A DNA stretch of 64,000 nucleotides. Source: Henriciella aquimarina. Its GTDB lineage: Bacteria > Pseudomonadota > Alphaproteobacteria > Caulobacterales > Hyphomonadaceae. The translations under genes were made by a program, and so were the position numbers. The stretch spans positions 1 to 64,000 of the forward strand of contig NZ_NCST01000037.1 in NCBI RefSeq assembly GCF_002088975.1, read 5' to 3'. Below the pieces are notes generated by a model. It saw only the letters and a program-made list of their open reading frames with translations. It searched no databases and was not told where the DNA came from. Of the stretch, positions 17,159 to 25,745 are shown one piece after another. Position 1 is the stretch's first letter, and the number at the start of each line of letters is the position of its first letter.

Positions 17159-17641
17159 ATGAGTGAAGAACTGTCGTTATTTGATATCAAGATCCTTGAA
17201 CAGCTCCAGAAGGACTGTTCGGTCTCTACCGTCGAGCTCGCCGAGATTGTCGGCCTGTCCCAGTCGCCGTGCTGGCGCCGCCTGCAGCGGCTCAAGGATG
17301 AGGGCTACATCAAGTCCCAGGTCGCCATTCTCGACCGCGAGAAGCTCGGTTATGGCCTGCACATCTTCGCCTATGTGAAGGTTGCAAAGCTTTCGGAAAA
17401 AGAACGCGACACCTTCATGCGGAAAATCCAGACCACGCCGGAAATCCTCGAATGCTATTCCATTTTCGGCGAGATGGACCTGCTCATGAAGATCCAGGCC
17501 AAATCGATGAAGTGGTATCAAGAATTCCTGATGGATTTTCTGCTCAACCTGCCCGGGGTAGACAGCGTGAACTCGACGGCGACCCTGGGCGAAATCAAGT
17601 CCACCACCGCCATCCCGGTGCGGGGCAATGTGGCGCTCTAG
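17159..17641 (+). CDS. Lrp/AsnC-family transcriptional regulator
   Basis: 160 aa with the N-terminal helix-turn-helix (LAEIVGLSQSPCWRRLQRLK, about residues 27-46) and the C-terminal RAM ligand-binding domain (ILECYSIFGEMDLLMKIQAK, and VNSTATLGEIKSTTAIPV). Lrp proteins sense amino acids and control amino-acid uptake and breakdown. Its place among peptidases, PLP enzymes and an amino-acid permease suggests that it controls this locus. Its stop overlaps that of the convergent amidohydrolase gene (CTAG). Confidence 0.95.
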   Translation: MSEELSLFDIKILEQLQKDCSVSTVELAEIVGLSQSPCWRRLQRLKDEGYIKSQVAILDREKLGYGLHIFAYVKVAKLSEKERDTFMRKIQTTPEILECYSIFGEMDLLMKIQAKSMKWYQEFLMDFLLNLPGVDSVNSTATLGEIKSTTAIPVRGNVAL

Positions 17642-20214
17642 GCCCTCCGGGGCCTGCGCCCGAGCGCGAAGCCCAGGGCACCGGCAAGAATGACGACGAG
17701 CCCGCCGAGCAGCCACGTCCCCCATCCGGCTCTAGCGCTCGCGGCCTTCGCAGTGCCGGGCGCATGCGCCATGCATTCAACCTCGAGCGGCGCACCAAGC
17801 GCCAGACCGTCAGCGCCAAAGGCACTCCGGGCCGGCATCTTTCCCGCCTTGAAATAGGTCTTGTAGACGGTGTTGAAGGCGGGCCACTGGTCCATATCGT
17901 CGATCATGACAGTGCATTTGAAGATGTCCGACATGTCCGCATCCGCACGCGTGACCAGGGCCTTGATGGAGTCCATCGCCTGGCGGGCATCGGCCTCGAA
18001 GCTTTCGCCGCCCCGCCCGATCTGCCCGGAAAGATAGAGCACATCGCCGACGCGGACAGCCGCCGAGAAAGGGAGCGTGTCGGCGTCGACCGGCTCCCCA
18101 TCCATCAGCATAGGGAAGTGCTCGACCGCGCTGTCCGGACGGCCTTCATAACGGATCGGTTCTGCCGTTTCGGGGGCATCGGAGGCGTCCAACACCGCTG
18201 GCGGGGTCGCGAAGGGCTCAATGCTGAGCGCGGCATAGATCTCGGCTGGTAAGTAGACATCGCCATCCTTCGCGACGAGGCGCGGCTTGCGAATTGCCGA
18301 GAGGTTTTCCAGAGGGTTGCCACCGATCAGAATGAAATCGGCAAGCTTGCCGGCCTCAAGCGTGCCGCGGTCCTCGCCATAGCCTAAATAGCGCGCCGGC
18401 CCCAATGTGCCCAGGCGCAGGACATCGGCGGTGGGAATGCCGGCTTTCTCGTAGAGTTCCAGCTCACGATGAACCGTGAAGCCCGTACCGTCATCGGTTC
18501 CGGGCAGGAGCTGGATACTGGAGTCATGCAACAGTTTCAGCGTCTCCAGCACGCGCTCGAAAGCCTCGACATAGGCCTGATCGGTCGCGTCATCCTCAAG
18601 CGTCACGAAACTACGCTTGCGATAGCGCTGATACCCGATGGGCATGTGCGAGAGATAAGGCTTGTCGCCTTCCTGTACCTTACCCGCCCGGCTCAACATC
18701 AACCGCTCCAGGATCACGGCTGTCGGGTCGGTCCCGACCTCATGCGCCTGCATCAGCCCGATGGTCTCGCTGACCTTGTCGGAAGCAAGATCAAGCTCGG
18801 CGGCACGCTGCATACCTGTGAGACGCAACGGGGTGCGCGTATCCTCGTCAGGGTCAAGAAGCCAACCGAGCATGAGCTGATTGAGGTGGGTGATCTCGTC
18901 ATAGCCCGCCCGGATCATTTCATTGGCATTGGTGAAGGCTGGCACGTGGCCGATCACCCGCATGCCATGCGCCTTGGCCCGGTCTGCCATGGCGGGAATC
19001 CAGTCAGGATTCATCGAGTTGTAGATCTTGATGAAGGGGTAATCGCGCGCAGCGTACCAGTCCACGGCATCCACGGCCTCTTCCTCGCTGGCGGCAATAA
19101 TGCCGTGACGTGCCGAATACGGACTACGCCCCTCGATGAAGCCAGCCGGAGTAATGCGCGGACCAACCAGTTGCCCGGTTTCGAGTTTTTCCATCAGCCC
19201 AGTCAGGAAGTCATTGTCATTGCCCATGTCCCGGGTGGAAGTGACGCCCGCAGCGATATAATAGAGCCCGGAGGAGAGCGAGGCATGCGAGTGCACGTCC
19301 CAGAGGCCCGGCATCAACGTCCCGCCCGCCCCGTCATAGACCGTCATCCCGTCTGGATAGTCGGCAGCGGGTAACCAGGCCTCGATTCGTGCAATCCGGT
19401 TGTCTTCGATTACCACAGTAGACGGCTCCCCCAGTTCGCCAGCGACGGGGTCCAGGATACGAACATTGGCAATTGCCCACGGGCCATCGAATGTATGGCG
19501 GATCGTCCCGGCAAGCTCTTCGGCCCACGCAACCTTGAGATCGCGGGCAAGCTCCATGAGATCGCCGGCAAGCGCCTCATATCCCTCACGCACCATGGCC
19601 GAGGATTCCGAGAAGCCGGCAAAGAAAGCGCCCTCAGCATCCAGCGCGATCAGCGATGGGCCAAGATCGATTCCGGAAAGTCGGTATATGTCGAGAGAGA
19701 CCGTCTCACCTCCAACGGAGAGTTCGGTTTCATCGGCCTGTGCGAGGGACAGCGTCCCGGCCGGCAGGACCGGCATGGCCGTGCGGTCATTCTCCAGCAT
19801 GGCGCGGGCATAGACATAGTTCGCCCACGGACTTCCGTCATTGACGGCATAGAGGGCTGGCTCGGAGACGACCTTCTCGCCGCTATCGGCCTGACTTTTC
19901 CAGGTCGCGACACCGTCCTCAAGATGGAAGACCTCTTCGACCGGGCTGCCCATCAGCGAGGTGCCTTCTATCTGCCACTCGACCGGGATGTCCGCCTCAT
20001 CAAGGATGATGCGCTCATCATGTTTCGGGCCACGGCCATTGCTGTCGACATAATATTCGACGGTCTCGGTCCGGTCATCCTGGTCGATCTTCAGGTGGCC
20101 GACATTCTCACCATTCCGGATAAGGCTGTAGGCATAGTCCTGAGCGTTCGCGCCCTGCGCGACCAACAGGCCCGAGCAGAGCGTCGCCGCAAGCTTCTGG
20201 AGTGTGCATCTCAT
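17638..20214 (-). CDS. Exported amidohydrolase-RidA fusion with C-terminal membrane anchor
   Basis: 858 aa. A signal peptide (cut after ANAQ, residue 24) leads to an N-terminal beta-rich domain (to about 235). A metal-dependent amidohydrolase follows: PGLWDVHSHASL (HxH, about residues 312-323), Lys in PFIKIYNSM, RVIGHVPAF, DEITHLNQ and Asp in LLPGTDDGTG. Residues about 710-825 form a RidA/YjgF domain: VLYLSGQIGRGG, TRADADMSDIFKCTVMIDDM and PARSAFGADGLALGAPLEVE. A closing helix (LLGGLVVILAGALGFALG) with a basic tail would anchor it. RidA enzymes hydrolyse enamines/imines. The ATG overlaps the upstream S10 gene by four bases. Confidence 0.9.
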   Translation of the reverse strand: MRCTLQKLAATLCSGLLVAQGANAQDYAYSLIRNGENVGHLKIDQDDRTETVEYYVDSNGRGPKHDERIILDEADIPVEWQIEGTSLMGSPVEEVFHLEDGVATWKSQADSGEKVVSEPALYAVNDGSPWANYVYARAMLENDRTAMPVLPAGTLSLAQADETELSVGGETVSLDIYRLSGIDLGPSLIALDAEGAFFAGFSESSAMVREGYEALAGDLMELARDLKVAWAEELAGTIRHTFDGPWAIANVRILDPVAGELGEPSTVVIEDNRIARIEAWLPAADYPDGMTVYDGAGGTLMPGLWDVHSHASLSSGLYYIAAGVTSTRDMGNDNDFLTGLMEKLETGQLVGPRITPAGFIEGRSPYSARHGIIAASEEEAVDAVDWYAARDYPFIKIYNSMNPDWIPAMADRAKAHGMRVIGHVPAFTNANEMIRAGYDEITHLNQLMLGWLLDPDEDTRTPLRLTGMQRAAELDLASDKVSETIGLMQAHEVGTDPTAVILERLMLSRAGKVQEGDKPYLSHMPIGYQRYRKRSFVTLEDDATDQAYVEAFERVLETLKLLHDSSIQLLPGTDDGTGFTVHRELELYEKAGIPTADVLRLGTLGPARYLGYGEDRGTLEAGKLADFILIGGNPLENLSAIRKPRLVAKDGDVYLPAEIYAALSIEPFATPPAVLDASDAPETAEPIRYEGRPDSAVEHFPMLMDGEPVDADTLPFSAAVRVGDVLYLSGQIGRGGESFEADARQAMDSIKALVTRADADMSDIFKCTVMIDDMDQWPAFNTVYKTYFKAGKMPARSAFGADGLALGAPLEVECMAHAPGTAKAASARAGWGTWLLGGLVVILAGALGFALGRRPRRA

Positions 20215-21728
20215 TCTGGGTTTTCTCCTGTCTCATCGGCGAGCCCTGCCGCGATGAAATCGTATATCCGGTCTGCGAAAGGCGTTCTGAGAGCGTCCTC
20301 GTCGAAAGGCGAATGCCCGGAGGCCATACGCACAAGCGACACACGCGCCTGCGGCAGGCCGGCATGAGTGAGTGCATATTGCGTTTCCAGCACCGGCACG
20401 GCGAGGTCACGATAGCCGCCGAAAACGAGCAGATGGACATTTTCATTCTCGCTCATGAAGGCATCGACCATCGGCATGGCGTTGACGCTGAAGACCGGAG
20501 CCTTGTCCTGCGGCCGCCAGTCCCAGGCAAAATTGGCATCGAGATTGAGCGAGCGATAGCCATCCTCCCGCTCAAGCCCGGTCATCCTCTCGAGATAAGT
20601 GCCGATGTCCGCGGCTATGATCTTGTTGGACTTGCCGAGCCCCAGCGACGGATCGTTGGCGCCATCCGGGCGGTCGGGATTGGCCGGCGGGCGCTTCTCC
20701 TGTGTCACGGCCGTGTTCAGCCGGCTGACCAGGCGGTTTTCGTCCGCCAGCACGCCCTCCAGGAAATCCTGGATATTCACGCGCAGATCGGACGCCTCGA
20801 CAAGATCCTTGTCCAGCCCTGTCATCGCAGCGATCTTCCCGGCAAGTCGTTCGCGAACCGTCTCGTCGAGACGGTCACCCCGCTGCAGAGCGACGAGATA
20901 GTCGCTCTCTGCGAAGGCGCGCGCAGTCTCCCAGGCTTCGGCTTCGGTGTCGGCCTCGATCGAAGACTGGCCGAAGCGCCAGGCGGTCGCGGCCATGGTC
21001 GGCAGGGCGAAGACATGGCCCATATCGCCTGCCCGGGCCCCGGCATTCAGCATGGGCGAGACCATGACCAGGCCCTCGACCTCAAGGTCGCCCAGGGCCG
21101 GCAGAAGATTGGCCAGACGAAAGCCCCCATAGCTCTGGCCTGTCACAAAGACCGGCGCACCCTCCCGGTCATGGGCCTTGAGCCAGTCATGGATGAAGGC
21201 GCCTACAGCCTCGGCATCGCCATGCACGCTCAGATACGGACTGTCGCCTGCCGTCGAGGCCGCACGGCTGAAGCCGGTCTCGACCGGATCCACGAGGACA
21301 AGGTCGGCTGCTCGTAAGATCGTGTCCGGATTATCCGGAAAGCTTGCCGCTCCATCGGTCTTCTCACGCGCGTGCGGGCCGAGCGCGAAATGCAGCGGCG
21401 ACGAGGAGGCGCCAGGCCCGCCATTGAACAGGAACATGACGGGCCGCTCATCCGGGGGACATTCGCATTCGCGAATATAGGCCGTTCCCGAGATGGTCGA
21501 GGCAGCCCCCGCGCCATCGCGATCCAGCACGAGGCTGTCCCAATGGGTATGATAGCGGATCGTATCGTCGGCATGGCGGTCACTGACAGAGAAGACCTGA
21601 CCATTCTCGACATGCGTCCAGTCAGGAGCGGCTTCTTGCCCGATAGCCAGATGAGCGGTGCTCAGAAAAGTGCAGGCCATGCCAGCAGCGATGGCCGGAC
21701 GCGTCAGGGCAAGAGGCGAAATCTTCAT
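20211..21728 (-). CDS. S10-family serine carboxypeptidase-like peptidase (copy 1)
   Basis: 505 aa with a signal peptide (to about residue 30) and the S10 alpha/beta hydrolase core. RPVMFLFNGGPGASSSPLHF is the oxyanion region, VLVDPVETGFSRA follows, and FVTGQSYGGFR carries the nucleophile serine (about residue 203). Asp in LLVFGGYRDLAVP and His in MASGHSPFDEDALR complete the triad. S10 enzymes release C-terminal residues from peptides. It is upstream of, and overlaps, the amidohydrolase-RidA gene by four bases. Two paralogues lie nearby. Confidence 0.93.
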   Translation of the reverse strand: MKISPLALTRPAIAAGMACTFLSTAHLAIGQEAAPDWTHVENGQVFSVSDRHADDTIRYHTHWDSLVLDRDGAGAASTISGTAYIRECECPPDERPVMFLFNGGPGASSSPLHFALGPHAREKTDGAASFPDNPDTILRAADLVLVDPVETGFSRAASTAGDSPYLSVHGDAEAVGAFIHDWLKAHDREGAPVFVTGQSYGGFRLANLLPALGDLEVEGLVMVSPMLNAGARAGDMGHVFALPTMAATAWRFGQSSIEADTEAEAWETARAFAESDYLVALQRGDRLDETVRERLAGKIAAMTGLDKDLVEASDLRVNIQDFLEGVLADENRLVSRLNTAVTQEKRPPANPDRPDGANDPSLGLGKSNKIIAADIGTYLERMTGLEREDGYRSLNLDANFAWDWRPQDKAPVFSVNAMPMVDAFMSENENVHLLVFGGYRDLAVPVLETQYALTHAGLPQARVSLVRMASGHSPFDEDALRTPFADRIYDFIAAGLADETGENPE

Positions 21729-21929
21729 GCCATCAAATTCAGCCGAATTGCGACACGATTCCTATGCCTATTGAGCAGACCGCCCCAAGCATACGGGAAA
21801 ATCCATTCCGCCTGCCCCTTCTCAGCGAATTGATCATTCCCCTGCATGTGAAATCGGCCAAAGTTCGAAGATCATTGGCCAGTCTGTCCTTCTACACTGA
21901 AGGCAGAAGCAGATTCGAGAAGCCTTTCC

Positions 21930-23192
21930 ATGAAGCTCACACGACGCGATGCCCTTGGCCTGACAGCAGCAGCCCTTGCAGGATCAACGGCCTGCCGCGG
22001 GGCCGGAACAGCGGCGGCCATGCCGGCAGGCCCGCAGACAGGATCGGCATCGGCCGCCCTGCCCGACCTGCAGAATTTTTCTCTTGGCCGCACGGTCTAT
22101 CTGAATGCCGGCTCGCAGCATCCGATCAGCAAGCCGGCCCGCGCCTCGATCGAAGCCTATCTGGATCACCGCGCCCACATGGCCCCGAACGACGCGTATG
22201 ATCTCGGCAGCGATGCAGCGATCGAGAAGTTCGCTCGACTCGTCAACGCGGACCCGGACGAAGTGACATGGGTGCAAAGCACCACGGCAGGCGAGCAGAT
22301 GATCGTTCGCTCCCTCGGCCTGCCCGAACAGGGAGCAAAGGTGGTCACCGATACGCTGCACTTCTTCGGTTCCTTCCCCCTCTATGGCGAGCTTGAGCGC
22401 CAGGGTTGCGAGGTCGCTTGGGTGGAAGCGAAGGATGGACGGATTTCCCTTGAAGACATGGATCGCGCGATCACGCCGGGGACCAGGCTTGTCTCCCTGT
22501 CGCTGGTCTCCACCATCAACGGCTTCGAGCATGACCTGAAGGCCGTGTGTGACCTGGCGCATTCCCGCGGAGCGCTTGTCTATGCCGACATCATCCACGC
22601 CGCCGGCTGCGTGCCTGTGGATCTGCACGCCAGCGGCGTCGATTTCGCCGCGACAGCCAGCTATAAATGGCTGATGGGCGACTTCGGCCTCGGCTTCCTC
22701 TATGTCCGCAAGGGCGTGATGGATCAGCTGAGGCGGACCAATTACGGCTATTACGGCATCAGCCAGTTCGCCACGCATATGTACCCACACGATGCGCCGG
22801 GCGATGAGCTGGTGGAATACAGCTTCGCCGACAATGCTTCAGGCTGGTTCGCGCTCGGCACACATTCCCACACCGTCATCGCCCAGCTGAACGCTTCGCT
22901 CGATTACATCCTCGACCTCGGCGTGGAGACGATACAGGCGCATGCCCAGGCGCTGACCTCACGGCTGAAGGAAGGGTTGAAATCTCAAGGCTTCGACCTG
23001 CTCACGGGGGATGACTTCCAGACCCCGATCGTCACTGCCATTTATGAAGATGCCTACAAGCGGCTCGGCCCGGTGATGAAGGAGCGGGGCATCGTTACCA
23101 CGCTCTCACGCAACCGCTTCCGTCCGACGGTGTCGGTCTTCAACACGATGGATGATGTCGACGCCTTCCTGGAGGCTGTCGGCACTGCCTAG
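21930..23192 (+). CDS. Exported class V aminotransferase-fold PLP enzyme
   Basis: 420 aa. A twin-arginine-like signal begins MKLTRRDALGLTAAALAGS. The fold is that of NifS/isopenicillin N epimerase relatives: VYLNAGSQHPISKPAR, WVQSTTAGEQMIVRSLGLP, VYADIIHAAGCVPVDL (PLP-binding Asp region) and the Schiff-base lysine in TASYKWLMGDFGLGFLYVRK. Relatives include desulfurases, epimerases and lyases; the reaction is not known. A Tat signal fits a PLP protein exported folded. It is the only plus-strand gene inside the run of minus-strand peptidase genes, and is divergent from S10 copy 1. Confidence 0.88.
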   Translation: MKLTRRDALGLTAAALAGSTACRGAGTAAAMPAGPQTGSASAALPDLQNFSLGRTVYLNAGSQHPISKPARASIEAYLDHRAHMAPNDAYDLGSDAAIEKFARLVNADPDEVTWVQSTTAGEQMIVRSLGLPEQGAKVVTDTLHFFGSFPLYGELERQGCEVAWVEAKDGRISLEDMDRAITPGTRLVSLSLVSTINGFEHDLKAVCDLAHSRGALVYADIIHAAGCVPVDLHASGVDFAATASYKWLMGDFGLGFLYVRKGVMDQLRRTNYGYYGISQFATHMYPHDAPGDELVEYSFADNASGWFALGTHSHTVIAQLNASLDYILDLGVETIQAHAQALTSRLKEGLKSQGFDLLTGDDFQTPIVTAIYEDAYKRLGPVMKERGIVTTLSRNRFRPTVSVFNTMDDVDAFLEAVGTA

Positions 23193-24778
23193 TCGGCTGT
23201 CAGGAAAGCACGGAGGTCATCGGCAAAGGCCTCCGCCGTCCCGCCCAGATAAAGCATGTGGCCGGAGGTATAGTCCTCGAAGCGGACACGCTCCCGGGGG
23301 ATATCCGCGCTTTCGATCTGTGCCTTGGCCTCGGCGGGCGTCGTGACGAGGTCATAATAGCCCGAGGCCACGAAGAGGCGCAGGTCCGGATTGCGCCGCA
23401 TGGCAATGGCAAGGTCGACAGCGAAGCTCTGCCCCGGCGGGATCGCGCGGCGTTGCCAGTTCCAGCTCTGCAGGAGGTCCTTCCAGTAAATCGCCTTGTA
23501 GGGCCGCGGAAGCCGCACCTCGAGATCGTCACGCAGCATCTCGTTGAAGGCGGCGACAAAGCCCGGCACGTAGCGGGTCATGGCTGGATCGTCAGCCACC
23601 GGATCGTTTCCGGAATTGGCGAGGGGCAGTGTGTAGCGGCTGTCATACATGCCGACTTCAAGGCCCTGCCCGTCCAGGACAAGCTTTGCGAATTCCCGCT
23701 CGCTTATGTGGAGATCTTCACCAATCTTATCAGCAGAAAGCCCGATCATGCGGGTGAGTTCCGACATCACGGACTGGCGCTCTGCCTCGTCCAGCATGCC
23801 CTGCTGCCGCTTCAGAAGCGCAGCCTTGTAAGGGCCATAGGCATAGGCCGATGCCTGACTGTAGATCTCGTCTGCATCCCCCTCGAGCGCAGACTGGCCA
23901 TGATACGCCGCCGTCACAGCGAGCCCAGGCAAAGTGCGCGCCTGCCGGGCCGCAATATCGCCGGCGGGCTTCTCCGCGCCTTCTTCCGCGCGCGCGCCCA
24001 GGGTCGTGCCAAGCAGGACGATCCCGTCCAGCGTAATCCCGCGCATGACCCCGTTATAGATCGGGCTGCCCATCAGGAAGCGCGGCAGGACCGCGGCCCG
24101 CATCGTGCCATAGCTTTCGCCGAGCACGTATTTCGGCGAATTCCAGCGCCCGTGTTCGCTCAGCCAGAGCTCGATAAACTGGGACATGGCTTCGGCATCT
24201 TCATCCACACCCCAGAACCGCTCCGGGTCCACTCCTTCTGCGGGACGGCTGAAGCCCGTCCCCACAGGATCGATGAAAACGAGATCGGCCACATCGAGAA
24301 CCGTGGCCGTATTATCCTGAAGCCCGAATGGCGGGACATTGGACGGGTTCACTTCCGCATCCAGCACCACCTGCTTCGGCCCGATCGCCCCCATGTGAAT
24401 CCACAGCGAGGCCGAGCCCGGCCCACCATTGAAGATGAAAAGGACGGGACGGTCCGGGTCGTCCACATCGGTACGCAAATAGGTAAAGGTGAAAATCCGG
24501 GCCGTAGGATCGCCGGAAAGATCCGTCAGCAGGGTCTCACCCGCGATGGCATCATAGGCAATGCGCTCGCCATTCGCGACCAGCGTGTGATGGGTCACCT
24601 TGCGGTAAGCCGTCTCCACGTCGCGGGCGGGCGCTACCCTTTCGTCGGCGGCCTTGCTCTGGGCCTCCTGGGGCGAAGACGTCGCGAGATCGTAATCCTG
24701 CGCGTTCGCACAGCCCGCCAGCGTCATGAGGCCCAACGCCAGGAAACGGCCAGTTTTCAACCGGTCACGGATGCTCAT
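23189..24778 (-). CDS. S10-family peptidase lipoprotein (copy 2)
   Basis: 529 aa with a lipoprotein signal (lipobox LAGC near residue 23). Core motifs are RPVLFIFNGGPGSASLWIHM, VFIDPVGTGFSRPAEG, nucleophile serine in YVLGESYGTMRAAV (about residue 222), Asp in FVASGYYDLVTTPAE and His in YTSGHMLYLGG. It should be a periplasm- or surface-facing carboxypeptidase. It shares GESYGTMRAA with copy 3 and differs more from copy 1. Its ATG overlaps the stop of the upstream cyclodeaminase-like gene by four bases, and its stop overlaps that of the convergent PLP enzyme. Confidence 0.93.
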   Translation of the reverse strand: MSIRDRLKTGRFLALGLMTLAGCANAQDYDLATSSPQEAQSKAADERVAPARDVETAYRKVTHHTLVANGERIAYDAIAGETLLTDLSGDPTARIFTFTYLRTDVDDPDRPVLFIFNGGPGSASLWIHMGAIGPKQVVLDAEVNPSNVPPFGLQDNTATVLDVADLVFIDPVGTGFSRPAEGVDPERFWGVDEDAEAMSQFIELWLSEHGRWNSPKYVLGESYGTMRAAVLPRFLMGSPIYNGVMRGITLDGIVLLGTTLGARAEEGAEKPAGDIAARQARTLPGLAVTAAYHGQSALEGDADEIYSQASAYAYGPYKAALLKRQQGMLDEAERQSVMSELTRMIGLSADKIGEDLHISEREFAKLVLDGQGLEVGMYDSRYTLPLANSGNDPVADDPAMTRYVPGFVAAFNEMLRDDLEVRLPRPYKAIYWKDLLQSWNWQRRAIPPGQSFAVDLAIAMRRNPDLRLFVASGYYDLVTTPAEAKAQIESADIPRERVRFEDYTSGHMLYLGGTAEAFADDLRAFLTAD

Positions 24779-25728
24779 ATCCCCACCCTCGCCTTTTCAA
24801 AGATGAATGCTGCGGCTGCGATATCCTGTACGATATGGCCGAGCGAATTGTAGATGGTGATGCCGTCGTCCCTGAGGCGTCCTTCGACGTTGCCAAGCAG
24901 GACCTCGCCGATCTCGCCCACGAGATGGCTTTCGTCGACGATCCCTGTCTTGATGGCGTGGCGCAACTCCGCGCCCTGGGCAAGAACGGACTCCCGTGAA
25001 TCCGCAAAGAAGCGGCTGCCGGCGACAAGGGCATCGTCGATCTCGCGCGGACCGTCAAAGCTGGAGCCGACCAGATTTATATGCGCGCCGGGTTTCACAC
25101 AGGCTGCCGGCAGGACAGGCTCCTGCGCAGCGGTAACCGTGCAGATGATATCCGCGCCGACCACCGCCTGTTGCACCGACGTGCAGGCCAGGACGTCGAT
25201 ACCGGTTTCGGCAACCAGCCGGTCCGCCAGTTTTTCCGCGTTCTCATGGGTACGCCCCCAAAGGCGTATTTCACCGATGTCGCGCACTTCCAACATGGCG
25301 AGAGCATGGTGGTAGGCCTGCTCTCCCGTGCCGAGGATGGCAAGGTCCCGGGCGTCCGTGCGGGCGAGGACGTCCGTGGCCATGGCGCTGGCACTTGCGG
25401 TCCGGATCGCTGTAATGGCTCCGGCCTCGGCCTGACAGGCCGGCGCGCCGGTGTCCGGATCAAACAGGATCACAACACCCTGATGCGATGGAATGGCGGG
25501 GTCGGTGCGTTCCGGAGTGACGCTGACCAGTTTCGAACCCCAGGCGCCGCCGGGCCCCATCGTGCCAGCCATGACCCCGAACATGCGGCCATGATCAAGC
25601 GGCAGGATATTCCGCAACATCTGCTTTGTTTCGCCAGCCGATAGCTTAGCCATCGCCTCGCGCATGACCGTGATGCCATCACGATAGGACAGCAGGTCTC
25701 GGATACGGTCCGGGTCGATCAGGATCAT
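24775..25728 (-). CDS. Ornithine cyclodeaminase/mu-crystallin family protein
   Basis: 317 aa from the ATG at 25728, preceded by AGG at about eight bases; an in-frame TTG lies two codons upstream. Motifs include HQGVVILFDPDTGAP, EAGAITAIRTASASAMATDV, the Rossmann loop LAILGTGEQAYHHALAM (about residue 132) and ADIICTVTAA. The family includes ornithine cyclodeaminase, alanine dehydrogenase and ketimine reductases, all acting on amino acids or cyclic imines. It has no signal peptide. Its place beside peptidases suggests it handles imported amino acids. Confidence 0.92.
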   Translation of the reverse strand: MILIDPDRIRDLLSYRDGITVMREAMAKLSAGETKQMLRNILPLDHGRMFGVMAGTMGPGGAWGSKLVSVTPERTDPAIPSHQGVVILFDPDTGAPACQAEAGAITAIRTASASAMATDVLARTDARDLAILGTGEQAYHHALAMLEVRDIGEIRLWGRTHENAEKLADRLVAETGIDVLACTSVQQAVVGADIICTVTAAQEPVLPAACVKPGAHINLVGSSFDGPREIDDALVAGSRFFADSRESVLAQGAELRHAIKTGIVDESHLVGEIGEVLLGNVEGRLRDDGITIYNSLGHIVQDIAAAAFIFEKARVGI

Positions 25729-25745
25729 CGGCAAGCCTCGCGCTG

